A stretch of 64,000 bases of DNA, taken from assembly GCA_031310005.1 (NCBI GenBank), contig CM062384.1, positions 868,001 to 932,000 on the forward strand, written 5' to 3'. Shown here piece by piece: positions 50,974 to 62,038 of the stretch. Numbering within the stretch: the first letter of the stretch is position 1; each line of letters opens with the position of its first letter. This stretch comes from Dactylellina haptotyla (taxonomy: Eukaryota > Ascomycota > Orbiliomycetes > Orbiliales > Orbiliaceae). Both the position numbers and the translations under genes were made by a program. Under the pieces are notes generated by a model that did not search any database, was not told the origin of the DNA, and was given only the letters and a program-made list of their open reading frames with translations.

Positions 50974-52556
50974 ATGGAGTCTCTACCTGTCGAAATTATC
51001 AGACACATTGCAAGCTACACTTCATTCCCCGCACTCCGCTCGCTCGCCAGTGTCTCCAGCGTACTCCGGCAATCGCTCCACGATTGGCTGGTTTATAAAC
51101 GCGCTATCGATACCCACATGAATGGTGGTTTTCTTGATCACGACGGTATATACTTTGATCACGAAGCGCCCTATTTCGATTACATACCAGAATTCACGGC
51201 GCTGGCACCCGGTAAAGTTCTTAAGAAGTGGGCGCGAAACCCAATAAATAGCAAGACCCCACCGGATCTGTGTGGCAAGTATGCGATTGCGGATTATAGA
51301 TGCTTCGCAGTACTGTTTCGGGAGGAAAGTTTTTACTCTGGGAAAGTTATGGAAAATTTTGTACAATGGGCAGGGCCGATGGTAGCTCGAGGGCGTAAGT
51401 TCATTTTTCTAATACTTTACAGCCAGCATCTCAAGGGAAAATCCAATAAATAAAAGGAAAGAAAATCCACATGTTAAATACAAGAACGTTTCTCTTTCTA
51501 GATCCTGCGGTACGATTAATCGAGCGCGCTGTCAATATGAAATACAGCACTATTGACTCGCCGACATATATTTACATCGTCTCATTCTGCTTTGCAAGCT
51601 TCTTCCTCACTCATGGGACAAGAAGGGGCTCATCCGGTCGTATTTCATTCTTCTCATACCGCAATTTATCACCTATTGAGGAATCTAGCATCTATGAACA
51701 ATGGACGACAGCCATGGAGAACCTAAGAATATATTACAAAATCCGCGCCGAACAAGAGGGGGATTCAACGGGACGGTTGAACTACCGAGACTTACCATTC
51801 GAAGGCACCTACCTCCCACTCACAAAGCAGGAAATTGATGACAGCTACGAGGTCGTCTTGGATGACACCTTTACGCCCACCGACAAGATGTGGTCCGCAG
51901 TCACTTTGCATGAACTCTGTTTAAGAACGGTAGCAATGATGGGATACGACTATAAGAGATTTCTGTCTTCTCCCGAATCTTTCGGAAGCCATATTCCACA
52001 GTCTGATCCACGACGGCTTAAACCAGCGCCCTCCGGCTATGAGATTCCCTTTGAACGTTTTATGAAACTACCCGAACCCTTTGGTGACCCGGCGGACTTC
52101 GTATGGTGCCACCTGGAGCAGATGACATCGAAAGAATTTCTAGAGGATGGGAAATGGATGGGCTATTATACAACCAGATACATTGGTAGGGGCCTTGAAT
52201 ATATGCGACGGGATGGTCCCCACCAATATATTGTGGATGTTGAGTTTAAAGTCATACCTGATGACAATGACGGAAAAGTAGAAGATGGAGTAAACGAGGA
52301 GCCAAAGTCCCTCAGAATCACAGGATCTGGCAGGGATAGAAGAGGTGAATTCAAAATTTCTGGTAAGATGTTCCCAAACACCGGGAAAATGGTCCTGGAG
52401 AAAACATTTTCATATTTTGCCCCTCTACGTGGACCAACGATGAGATCGCTGGATTGGATGGCGTTCATGACACCCTTTGGTATAGTGGGGTACTGGGGTG
52501 ACATTAGGGACGGTGGACTGGTATGGTTGTGGAAAGAGAGCTGGTATCAAGAGTAA
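50974..52556 (+). CDS. F-box domain protein
   Basis: Two exons (50974-51394 and 51502-52556; donor GTAAGT, acceptor TAG) encode 491 residues. The N-terminus MESLPVEIIRHIASYTSFPA with the following LASVSSVLR segment is a typical F-box (residues 1-45), which links a substrate to Skp1 and the cullin ubiquitin ligase. The rest, with stretches such as GYYTTRYIGRGLEYMRRDGP and LDWMAFMTPFGIVGYWGDIRDGG, matches a layout common in fungal F-box proteins of unknown target; the end looks beta-rich, and the C-terminal WLWKE is typical. No leucine-rich or WD repeats are visible. The segment GTYLP-LTKQEIDDSY suggests a folded substrate-binding domain. The target cannot be told. Confidence 0.75.
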
Positions 52557-53105
52557 GAGAGACCTTGAAACTGAACTTAGACGCTTGATATATTAGTATC
52601 GGAAATCATATTTACCTTAGATCTCTTTACAGTAAATTCGAGGAATCGGTCCAAAAGATATATAGGGGGGTCGTAATTAAAGCTGTGTATTTACCCAACT
52701 AATTTGCATATATATAGTTTGCATATATGGACAATCCAGTAATTCGTTACAGTCGCCGATAATCGAAAAACCCGGAATAAAAATTATAAAATCTATACCA
52801 TACTGAAATAAGAGCCTAGATACCCTACCGCGAAGAGTTGTTTCCCAACACGGCCGTTTAACGGATTGTGACATAAGTGCAACAATTGCCCTGGAAAGCG
52901 GAGTAAGGAGCTCTGCACGCAAGATGCGAATTTCAATTCTGCTCATCTTCTTTCTCATTTGATATTCACGAAGCTCTACGCATAATCTGGACTGGAAACA
53001 GCCACAATATATTTCTTCAGACCTAAAGGCTAGCTAGCACAAACGCTCGACCGTTAACATAACCCTAACAAAGCGCCATTATACAGCTAATTTAAACCCA
53101 ATAAT

Positions 53106-54065
53106 ATGTTTACCCGCATCCTCCAAAGTCTAGGCCAACTAGGCGTCAAAAGGAAACCCGAAATAGTAGAAATACTAGTCTCCCCGGAGCCTTCGGACCC
53201 ACCACCCTCATTCTCCCAATTAAAGCACAGAGTAACACGAGATGATTCCGAAACGGTCGTCAGATTCCTTTCGCAGAAGCTGCCCATGGAACTAATCCTC
53301 GAGATCCTCGAGTATGCTTGTTACTACCCGAGTTCAGTCCTCGCCTACCGCAGGAATCCACTAGTATTAGCGGGCCACCAAGATGTCGTCGGGTCCATGC
53401 ACTATTTAACTGCGCATGTTCCATACCTTCCATACCGAGATGACAACGTAACACCCGGTGCACCAGCGAAACGGCGGGTGATTAAGCGATTAATCTTCAA
53501 TATCACTAGTTGCGACCATGGACCGGGTATCTTCGCAGGGAAACCGCGGTGTACATTTAAAGCATCACGAACGTGGTTGGAGGTCGAGCTATGGAGGGGG
53601 AAGTATCCCGGGTATAAAGAAGACCATAAAACGACGTGCTGGGATCATCATAATCGGATGAGAGAACTCGGCGATTTTCCTGTTGTGAATTATACGGAGC
53701 ATTATTATCATGGGTATAGCAGGTATAGGGCGATGGAGGAAGAAGAGCATAAATATAAGGTCGGTACATGGCTGTTGCAGAGGAATGTGCATGTGAAAAT
53801 GATGAATACTGAGCATGAGGTTGTGTGGGATGCTGCGACCAATGAACTGCGGGATAAAGATCCGCGAAAATGGGAAGAGGGCGTCTTGGACAAGAACGGC
53901 GAGTGGACGATAGTAGGGAGATGGCAGAAGAATGGTAGGGTGGCGAATGGTCTATTCATCAGGGAGTTAAGGGAGGGCGATGAGATGCGGGTTATGATGA
54001 GGGCGTACAAAAATTACGAGTGCATTGTCGGGAAATGTGAGATCGAATGCTGGTGGGACATCTAG
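53106..54065 (+). CDS. F-box-like protein of unknown target
   Basis: Single exon of 319 residues. A short F-box-like helix set LPMELILEILEYACYYPSS lies at about residues 59-77, after a Pro/Ser-rich N-terminal region. The rest holds WLEVELWRG, a His/Tyr-rich segment (NYTEHYYHGYSRYRAME), and a late beta-like part ending CEIECWWDI. The same order, F-box then a domain with paired Trp and VELWRG-like strands, is found in many lineage-expanded fungal proteins. It lies 549 bp after the first F-box gene on the same strand but shares no obvious sequence beyond the F-box, so a recent tandem duplication is unlikely. The start at 53106 is the first ATG of the frame. Confidence 0.65.
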   Translation: MFTRILQSLGQLGVKRKPEIVEILVSPEPSDPPPSFSQLKHRVTRDDSETVVRFLSQKLPMELILEILEYACYYPSSVLAYRRNPLVLAGHQDVVGSMHYLTAHVPYLPYRDDNVTPGAPAKRRVIKRLIFNITSCDHGPGIFAGKPRCTFKASRTWLEVELWRGKYPGYKEDHKTTCWDHHNRMRELGDFPVVNYTEHYYHGYSRYRAMEEEEHKYKVGTWLLQRNVHVKMMNTEHEVVWDAATNELRDKDPRKWEEGVLDKNGEWTIVGRWQKNGRVANGLFIRELREGDEMRVMMRAYKNYECIVGKCEIECWWDI

Positions 54066-54308
54066 AGGAGACAGTATAAACTTAATGATATATATTTTCC
54101 AATAATTGTACAAAAATCAAAGTAGCTAAGATTGAAGAAACCATGCAGTCGTTGCACCAAACTCTAGACGCCGTGACGATGGAAACAAAGCAAAAAGAGA
54201 ACAACGTCCAACCGCCAGATATCTCGTATCGAAGATACCATGCAATATGCTACTAAACGTAGGCCAGCTTATAATCTAAACATTGGATAGCCATTTAAAT
54301 AGCCAGAA

Positions 54309-56110
54309 TTATCGTCTCTCCAAGCCTTTACCGAATCCCTTCTCCTTCTTGATATATGCCGCTCTCTCGGATTTCCTCCTCTCTTCGAATGCTCTAACAA
54401 ACTTCCAAACTTCGAAGTCTCCCAAACTCCAGCTTTCAATCGCACCCCTCAACCTTTTCAACCCCTTAGTCTCTGCTCTAACCGCATGCTTCGCATCTTC
54501 AAATATCTGGGTATGTTTGGTAACCTCTGCTTTGTCCTGGTTCAAATGCGGACTTGGAGGAATTGTCTCCGGGAATGTGAATCCCATGATCCATTCTATT
54601 TCCTTCACATCCCATCCCTTCTCTACACTAGTCCATATCGAATCTACAATTCCGGTACCCGACATCCTATCCTGCACCGAAGAAAGTGAAGATGCGATAA
54701 CCTCCTTGATCTTGACAGCTCTATATCCCGCTCCGGTTCCTTCTTTTGCAAAGTCCTTTGTGACGACTTTCAGGAAAACGTCTCGGGTGCTGTTCTTCCG
54801 CACGAAGCTGACTTCGTGCACTAATCGTCCGTAGATGAAACCTTGTAAGGTCATCGGGTGCGGAATTCCACCAACGGTAAACGCTGAAGTTCCATTCTTA
54901 TATTCTTTTACTAGGTCAACGGGCATCTTCCCATCGCAAAGTTTGCATTCGCCTTCCTTCACGTTTGGTGGACAACTTGTTGGGAACGGGGATTCGGGGC
55001 ACAACGCCAATTTTTGGCCAACCTTATAAGATTCGAGGGACAGCACATCGCTGTCGGGTTTTATAGCGTTAAGAACGTAGATTCCGTGGGGGTATTGGTT
55101 TTGGAAATGGGTGTGAAGATGGGCGTTGATGAGACGGGGTAACTGGCTAGGTTGAAGTTCTTTATATTTCTCGGCGACATTTTTAGTCGAATAATACGCC
55201 AAGCTTGCGGGTGGTTCATCAACAGTGAAGAGGTCGGTTGCAATCTGGGCCGGGGAAACCTTGTCCTCGGGAAGTTTGGAGAGATCCGTGGAGGTTATGT
55301 TTTTGACGACGGATTTGATAACGGGAGCAGATGCCGCGAAGATGCCGCTGCCAAGAGTCCTGAAACGGGTGGCGGTCATGCCAAAGTCGCATCGTCGGAG
55401 AAATGGGATTACAGGGTCGGAGTTCGTAGGCATTGGAAATATCTATATTCGATATGTTAGTAAACTGCGTGCATGTATACGAGGGATTCGATGTATTATT
55501 AGATACATACCCTAAAATCCGAGAGAATGCCATTGCCCATGCGATCCCACGCAAGCCATCGCAAGATGTTATACTCTAGCTTCTCTTGGTTCTTGCCAAG
55601 CTGACCCTTCACCTTCCTGTACATCCCGTGCTGTTTCGCATCCGAGGGGTTCAGAATAATAGGCTCGAATCCAGCTGCCCACCACGCCCGTCTCCATGCC
55701 AGCATGACGACATCATCGGTATGTGTCTGTTGGGAGGCCTTGATATCTTTGTCGTAATAAGCGTAAATGGGACACCGGGGAGGAAGCGGTGGTAGTACGG
55801 TCCGACTCTCAGAGTAATCTGCCGAGGAGGCGAAGGGGTTCAGCCAGCTCCAGTGCTCGTACCAGGTCGAGGTTGAGGCGGTTCCATTGGTCGGTTCCGG
55901 GCTCTTGTGCGCACCTGGGCCGTACCAACTAGGTAGATTCGGTCCAAAGATCTCCTTGCCCTTGTTCCGGACCTTTTCGAAGGAGGCCGAGGCCGACTCA
56001 GGTACCGGTATAGGTACTGGCGAGAGACTCGAGAAGAATGTAATGGTGACGCCTAAGAGGAAGACGTAGACGATCAGTCGAACCGGAGAGAGACGCCGGC
56101 CGAGCAACAT
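54309..56110 (-). CDS. Type II membrane protein, glycosyltransferase-like
   Basis: Two exons (56110-55511 and 55442-54309; donor GTATGT, acceptor TAG) give 577 residues. A single membrane anchor, LIVYVFLLGVTITFF, sits at residues 12-26 after a short basic tail, the layout of Golgi type II enzymes. A Ser/Pro/Gly stem follows. From about residue 112 (CPIYAYYDKDI) a domain runs through DVVMLAWRRAWWAAGFEPIIL to LRWLAWDRMGNGILSDFRIF, arranged like the nucleotide-sugar fold of Och1/GT32-type enzymes, where a GG-x-Y-x-D-x-D strand holds the metal-binding Asp; here only SDFR is present. A Cys-rich loop (C-x8-C-x7-C-x2-C) lies in the second exon. I infer a Golgi glycosyltransferase or relative; family assignment is uncertain. 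Confidence 0.6.
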
Positions 56111-56558
56111 GGTTGCTGGATGTGTAACGAGGGCCGGCTCGAAGGTCTAGGTATCGGAAAATAGCACCACGATGGTAAATGAGTGTTAGAGCACCTTGGT
56201 GGTGAGGCTGGGAGGCTGGGATAGAGATCAAGGCCAGTAGCCTGGAGGTGGTCGTTGAAGAAGAAAAGTGACGACGAGCAGGGCGCCAAGGAGGTGCTCG
56301 GTTGCACCCGCGTCGCCTGCGGCAAGTAATTAACTAGCCAGGGGCTTCATACACCAAAAACCGGCTAGCTTGGGGTGGATCTGTTAGTAGGTGTTGAGGT
56401 TCCATTTCGTGCCCGTTCAGCTATACGAGACACAGAATGTAAACCGTTATATTAAGTGGTATTTGATACGGTATATAAGGCTATTTTGGATCCTTACACA
56501 TATAAATTTATACGAATTAAGCTTGCGATTAGGAACAGACACGATAATTCACAGAAAA

Positions 56559-56695
56559 GGCCTCTATAGTAATTATAAAAGTGACTTCTAACTAGACAAA
56601 TTCACTGAATTGTCTCGCAAGGCCAGATGCCGTACTGGTCCCACTGAAACGGCCTCTATGGTAATTATAAAAGTGACTTCTAACTAGACAAATTC
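56559..56695. repeat. Pair of 45-bp direct repeats at the protease 3' end
   Basis: Copies at 56559-56603 and 56651-56695, period 92 bp, with one mismatch (A/G). The second copy contains the stop codon and last codons of the minus-strand trypsin-like protease gene; the first lies just downstream of it in the 3' untranslated region. Confidence 0.92.
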
Positions 56696-58219
56696 CAACT
56701 CCAGGCCTGTTCGATTCTTAATATCGTTCAGCACCAATTTGATAGGTGTGAAGTATGTGACGTTTGCAGAATCAGAACTGCCAGTAACGATTCCAACTAC
56801 TTGAAGTGCCTGGTTCAAGACCAAGCTACCAGAATCTCCCTTTTTCGTGAATCCGTCGTTTGACACGACAGACCACTCCTTCGACTCGCGGTCGCCATGT
56901 TCGGGGAACCTGACCTTATCTCGGACACCTGAAATTTCTCCATAAGTTGGACCACTACTGCGGCCACATTTGAAAACAGCTTCTTCTTCGACCGGATCCG
57001 CGATTCCCGTGATCGATGCTATTCCTACCCCCCCAAGCGCTTCCCAACCAGGACGATGCGGCAGTCTTGGCATTGTGTTATCCGCCAGGGATCCATCCGT
57101 CAGCCTAAAAAGTCCCCAATCGAGGGTATGCTGAGTTGCTTTGTCGATCCGATAACCTGACGTGTAGGCTAATTTGCCAAATTCCCGGTCGAATTTCGAG
57201 TACCGACCCAAACACTCCTCCATAACTTCGACCTGTCGTCTCTGCCTGTCAATACTTGCTTTTGGTGGAGTGGATCCAAGGAGGTTGTGTTTTTCGAAAA
57301 GATCGGATAGGCGTCCTTCACCATTAGTTTTCTCCGTCTGGGCTCCTTGAAGAGTATCTCGATGGTCTCCGCATGCAGGTTGCATAATCACCACATCTCC
57401 GTGATCGTTGTTGTAGGATTCGTGTTGTATTCCCGTGACTTCTAAAAATTCGGGAGGACTAAATTCCCACGCTTTTTCCTTCTCTTTCTGTGCAGTCTCT
57501 GTGTATTTAGTCGGAAGCAGAACGTGATGGCAACTTAGGCCGAAGACTTCATCTGAATTCGAGTTCGACGCCAGAAAGCCTCCCGCCGTACCCGCCGACC
57601 ATAGAACACCAGCAACACCAATACTCTTACCAATACACCTAGTCTTTTCGTATTGGCTTGCCAAAAGTACGGTTCCCTTTGAAACCTTGGCTTCAACGAG
57701 CTCTAGGTTTGGGAAAACTTCAGGTGGGAAGTATTGGAGTCGAAGCTGCTTGGTCACCTCGTATTCATCTGTTATACCCCCTGTAAAGTAACCGCCTGGT
57801 TCAAATATAATAGATACCGTCTCGACGCCGTTGAGGAGGCTAAGGTGTAGGGCTCTCCAAACTAAACCCGTCGACGTTAGATATTCCGCAGCCCCGTCTA
57901 AATTCTGGTTCCAAGTACTAGCGGCTTGCGAGCCTGGGGCTACTGCCCCCCGTATATCTAGGACGTAATTCTGTTCTGTCCCAGGCGCTGGAACCCCAGG
58001 ATCGATAGGTTGCCTGCCCAGAAACTCATCTGAAGTTCTCAGTGAGATCGTTCTTTCGCCGTTGGGTTTCCCATGTATTGGTAGCTCTGCTGCGAGCTTT
58101 GCAAAGAACGTATTTACGTCCTTAAATCTCTTACTCTTTGAGGCTTTCACCTTTGAAATTTTGCCCTCTGGTGTCCTCTGCGCGCGCTTTGGGGAGCTAA
58201 CATGATCGGGAGTCGCCAT
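56684..58219 (-). CDS. Trypsin-like serine protease domain protein
   Basis: Intronless gene of 511 residues. The catalytic triad of a chymotrypsin-fold protease can be placed: His231 or His232 in GLSCHHVLL, Asp367 in QHTLDWGLFRL, and Ser463 in KKGDSGSLVLN. VVGIVTGSSD with TYFTPIKLVL follows as the last barrel strands, the pattern of fungal trypsin-like domains. The first 200 residues form an extra region: a basic Lys/Ser-rich start, then a folded part with LRTSDEFLGRQPIDPG. There is no signal peptide, so it is likely intracellular. Related domains occur in fungal innate-immunity-like proteins, sometimes fused to NLR receptors; here the protein stands alone and is divergent from an unknown gene 400 bp away. 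Substrate unknown. Confidence 0.85.
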   Translation of the reverse strand: MATPDHVSSPKRAQRTPEGKISKVKASKSKRFKDVNTFFAKLAAELPIHGKPNGERTISLRTSDEFLGRQPIDPGVPAPGTEQNYVLDIRGAVAPGSQAASTWNQNLDGAAEYLTSTGLVWRALHLSLLNGVETVSIIFEPGGYFTGGITDEYEVTKQLRLQYFPPEVFPNLELVEAKVSKGTVLLASQYEKTRCIGKSIGVAGVLWSAGTAGGFLASNSNSDEVFGLSCHHVLLPTKYTETAQKEKEKAWEFSPPEFLEVTGIQHESYNNDHGDVVIMQPACGDHRDTLQGAQTEKTNGEGRLSDLFEKHNLLGSTPPKASIDRQRRQVEVMEECLGRYSKFDREFGKLAYTSGYRIDKATQHTLDWGLFRLTDGSLADNTMPRLPHRPGWEALGGVGIASITGIADPVEEEAVFKCGRSSGPTYGEISGVRDKVRFPEHGDRESKEWSVVSNDGFTKKGDSGSLVLNQALQVVGIVTGSSDSANVTYFTPIKLVLNDIKNRTGLELEFV

Positions 58220-58626
58220 TCTTAAGATCCGTTAAAGTGCAAGTTTTAAGGGGAAACAATCGAAGTATAAAGGTTCAGGACGTGAAGCGGATCGATATAG
58301 CGATGCAGTGATGCAATTGTTACCAATTCAAGGAAAGTTTCGTAAATATAATACTAATAAAGACACTGGAAAATAATACAATTACCGAAGATCGTCTAGG
58401 TTTCCTTGCAGCAAGCTCGACTCGTAGATCTGTTGATCCTCGAGAAGCTTTGATTGCAAGATCTTGCGGGTTACCCGCGTTACCGCCTTTTGAATCGAGG
58501 TTCCACTCAATGTAACATTATCATGATTGCCTCAGCAAAATAGCAACCTATGAGCTTCCAAACTCTAATCCTGCGATTGGCCTCAAATCAACGCAGTTCT
58601 ATCAGTAGTGCTTCCCGCTACCTGAC

Positions 58627-59752
58627 GTGATTAGAAGTTGCTCAGGCACAATAGGTGACATTAGTATTGAAGTCATAGCTACTCTCCAGACGCCATTCGC
58701 TCGATTCATCTCGAAGCAAGTTTCATTCATGAAAAATAACAAGCAGATAGATATTTCGAGTATGAAATTGTCTGTAACCGGTGAGGATGCTGATCAGGTA
58801 GATTCTTGATGATTATGCATCAACTCGATTCAAACTGACCTCACAGAGAAGAACAGTCTTACATTGACGTATAAGATGCTTCCGAAGGATTCTGGGGAAG
58901 ATTTAATCGAGAACGCAGAAGCCATACAGCGAAGTTTGTACTTGCGAGATATATTCGACCGTGTAATTCCATTTGAGATTCCTCGAATGGGAACGCCTCC
59001 AATGAATATGATCAGCTTGAGGCCGGTTTATGAGAGTATTCGAGATGCAATGATCATCGGCCTCTCCGAACAAATATCGAAAACTCAGAAGCTGAAACGG
59101 CAGGATGCTCGTTCCGAACAAGGCGAGCAACTCGCTGGAACTTTAACCTCTAATGCAGAGGCTGTCGTCAACCTGGTGGACACGATTGTTGAAAAGGCGC
59201 ACCCACGACTCATAGCAGAAAACTATGACAAAGCTAAAAGATTGGCGCAGAAATACTGGAAAAATTATTCAGCTACAAGAGAGCAGGAAGCAGGATAATA
59301 CAATCATTACAGCTATTCTAAATGCATCTAAGGACAAATTCCACCAAGAGGATAGGCCATTTGATAATATCTCAGAAGATTTCGATCTAGAGGCCTACAA
59401 ATTAAAGATAGTGCTCCAAAACTTTAACTCAAAGTTGTACAATCGCAACGACAACGCCGAAGGCCGCATCAACGAAGCAATTACCGAGATTAATCATGTA
59501 CTATCAGTTATGCATTTTTGCCACCTTGTAGTAATCACGCAGCTCGAAACACCTATCGACTGGTGCATTAAGCTATCTACTCACTTAACAGTCCCTGGGT
59601 TCGTCGCATCTGGATGGGTTGCTCGCCGAGCAACACTGGGATTACTCCCATATTTAGGAGGTACATATTAGCTATTAGAGCCTCGCTCTTGCATTGTACC
59701 TCGTATTTATTACACAGGTCCTGCGACTTTGAATGGGAGTTTGACAAAATAG
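58627..59752 (+). pseudogene. Interrupted or multi-exon gene of unknown function, divergent from the protease
   Basis: Not recognised. Coding-like sequence runs from about 58.63 kb to a stop at 59750-59752, in successive open stretches that are not all in one frame. One change near 58.8 kb looks like an ordinary intron (donor GTAGAT). The last intron is clean (59661-59717, GTACAT to CAG) and gives the end LGGPATLNGSLTK. At least one other frame change has no visible splice sites, so the gene may be decayed. The readable protein is mostly helical and rich in charged residues (for example YESIRDAMIIGLSEQISKTQ), and becomes hydrophobic near its end (VPGFVASGWVARRATLGLLP). Its start is unclear: the nearest ATG upstream, at 58550, is in another frame. 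It shares a promoter region of about 400 bp with the protease. Confidence 0.4.
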
Positions 59753-61135
59753 TTCAGGCGTCTATTCAGGTACTCCAACTTCAAACATCAAATTCTTTTA
59801 TTCCTGAAACTACAATCGCAAGTGCTGTGGAGGTAGATTTCCAAAGGAGCGAACAAAAACGCTGGCTGGACTGGTGTTATATAAATAGATCCATAGTTGT
59901 AATGAGAGAGGCTAAAACCCTCACCTATCCATCTTCGTTCGATCTGACCCTCACCTTACAGGATCTTAGGAATCCAGGGGTCCTCCAACACATACTAACA
60001 TGCTGGATTGGCTTGAGCGTCCGTTCTAGAAGTTTGCTCTAGTTGCTATATAAGTCCCGCTTTGCGAACAGGAAATATTTGCATTTCTATTAAAGTCTAC
60101 TATCTACTTTATCGGGAGAAAATTGAAGTTGGTGTTGAAGCTGTGATATGCATACACATGGTGAAAGCTTTTAAGGACTGAATATGCAAGTCTTTCAAGA
60201 ATTTATATACCAGCAATAAATGCTATCAAGGGGTCAAGCTGGTTTTTTCATTCTCTCAGACGGTATCTGTATGGCCTGTAGGGTCTAAAAAGTACCCAAT
60301 GCGTCCGCAAAACTTTCGTACTGCATTATGAGCGGCAATGTTCACTTTCCATGTTGAAGAAAGTGATCCTTGTGGGAGCGGGCAGATCATGAAATCAAAT
60401 CTCATTATCCATAATTCAACCAAGATAGAGGGTTTGTGCCATAACCCAGGCTAGCCGCAATCAATGAAACCTCTGGAACCAACTTTGGCTAAGTTGTTGG
60501 TGTACTGAGGTGTACTGAAAGCCAACTGGACCGTACCCGAGACCCGGGATTCCTTAGTCACGAATGGCAAACGCGTCGGAAAGAAAGTGGTTGTGCTTGT
60601 TCTTGGGAAATGTCATCTGTTCTCGGTGCCAGTATATGGAAGATAGAGGACGCGTGTCAATAGTAACAAAGAAAGAGGAAAAGAAACAGAATGCCCATTA
60701 ATTGCTAGTAACTTAAAGATAATAAAAAACGCTACCTGGTTTGTGGAGAAGGGGAAGAGAGTATAGAGTTTGATATCCTTTCTGATCATGATCCGGAACG
60801 CCTGACTTCGGGAAGTGGGGGATGAACGACATGACCTTGAAAAATCATACCAGCAAAGCCCGCAAGAAAAACGCCAAATAACAACCGAGTTAAATAACCG
60901 CGAAATCTTCGATGATTGAAAGAAAATATGTTCTCGATATCAGCATACATATTGTCCTCATGTAGCATTGAGAGAGATGGAGCCGTATGGGGATGTTTAT
61001 GATAAGGGTAGAGAGGTGATAGGATATGCCACATTATGTGGTTACCATTGCGGCAAGGAAGTTGAACTGGGTCAGAAGAAGACCTATTGGTAATCTTGTT
61101 GCGAACGAATACCATAGGTGTCTTCAGTCCGGTTA
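59753..61135. other. Intergenic region
   Basis: No gene that I can support. An open stretch up to 60042 continues the strand of the unknown gene but lacks a recognisable domain. A minus-strand frame at 61139-60786 (117 codons, with one hydrophobic segment, LLFGVFLAGFAGMIF) overlaps the end of the HIT-finger gene and has little to support it. Confidence 0.4.
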
Positions 61136-61824
61136 TCATGATTCACCTTCAAGAATCGATAGCACCGCGCGACTCCATTCTTCAATATCAACGTTCTCAT
61201 CCTTGCCTCCTTTCCGCATGGCCTGGATCTTACGCAAGCCTCTGTTCATTCCTCTCTCCACAGTCCAATCCAAGGGCTGGCGGTGAAAGTTTCGGCGACC
61301 GCCACGGCCTCTGCCGCGGCGGTTGAACTGGGCGTTCTGCGCAACCAGCCTCGCGTTTTCTGCTTCAAAGGCAGCTTTCTGCGTGCAGTTGTATATCTCC
61401 AACAACCTAGTATTGAGCGCGGCGTTGTTCTGCATAGCATGAACGAGCGGGCCGGCACCGAGGAGAGCATCAAAGTCGGTCTTCTTGGTTTCGGGGGCGC
61501 TTTGGGGGGCAGATATCGTCGAAGATGACGTCTCTAGGGAGATGTCCACCGGAACGTCGCTAATGGACTGTTCGGGAGCGGTAGAAGACAAAGCTTCACC
61601 AGTCGACCCCTGCGCGTCTTTATCTTCGTCATGTTTCGTTTTGTGAGGTTTATAGCAAGCAAGTGAACAACTGGCGGGTTTGATGGCGATGTTGTTAGCG
61701 CTTGACCCTTCGCCAAGGGGGAAAAGCAGACGGAAGGGACTTACTAGGGAGCGGAACAGATCGGGCATTTGTACTTTGCCTGTTCCTTCTCGCAGAATTT
61801 GCAGATTCCTAACGACGGTGCCAT
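61136..61824 (-). CDS. HIT-type zinc-finger protein, Hit1/ZNHIT3-like
   Basis: Two exons, 61824-61745 and 61670-61136, give 204 residues. The N-terminus holds a complete HIT finger: Cys8, Cys11, Cys20, Cys23, Cys28, Cys32, His36 and His40, in CKFC, CPIC and CSLACYKPH. The second exon begins inside the finger, at TyrCys, so the upstream exon is required. A Ser/Thr-rich linker and FDALLGAGPLVHAMQNNAALNTRLLEIY follow, placed like the helical region by which Hit1 binds its partner. An Arg/Gly-rich patch (RRGRGRGGRR) is next, which suggests RNA contact. Hit1/ZNHIT3 helps assemble box C/D snoRNPs in the nucleus. The finger is certain; assignment to Hit1 rather than another HIT protein is likely but not proven. 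Divergent from COX11, 214 bp between the starts. Confidence 0.8.
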
Positions 61825-62038
61825 TTTGTCTGTGGAGATGTGATTGGTGTACAAACGCGTCGAGGGTCAGCGAAGGTTGGAGGTTGGTTGATGGATCGAT
61901 GGGCGTGTCGGGTTTCTCGGCCGAACAGCGTTTGCGGTCAGTTCCGAATTTTCTAACCTCCTTCGCAACACATTACAGGACTAGGCCAGTTCTTGTGTAC
62001 CGATATCATGCGATAGCCGATTTTATATATCTCGAGAG
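61825..62038. promoter_or_regulatory. Divergent promoter, HIT-finger gene and COX11
   Basis: 214 bp between the two start codons, so both genes must share this short region. No TATA box is obvious. Confidence 0.6.

Noticed and set aside
60786-61139. 117-codon minus-strand frame with one hydrophobic segment
   Set aside because: Overlaps the end of the HIT-finger gene, shows no known domain, and its start context is unconvincing.
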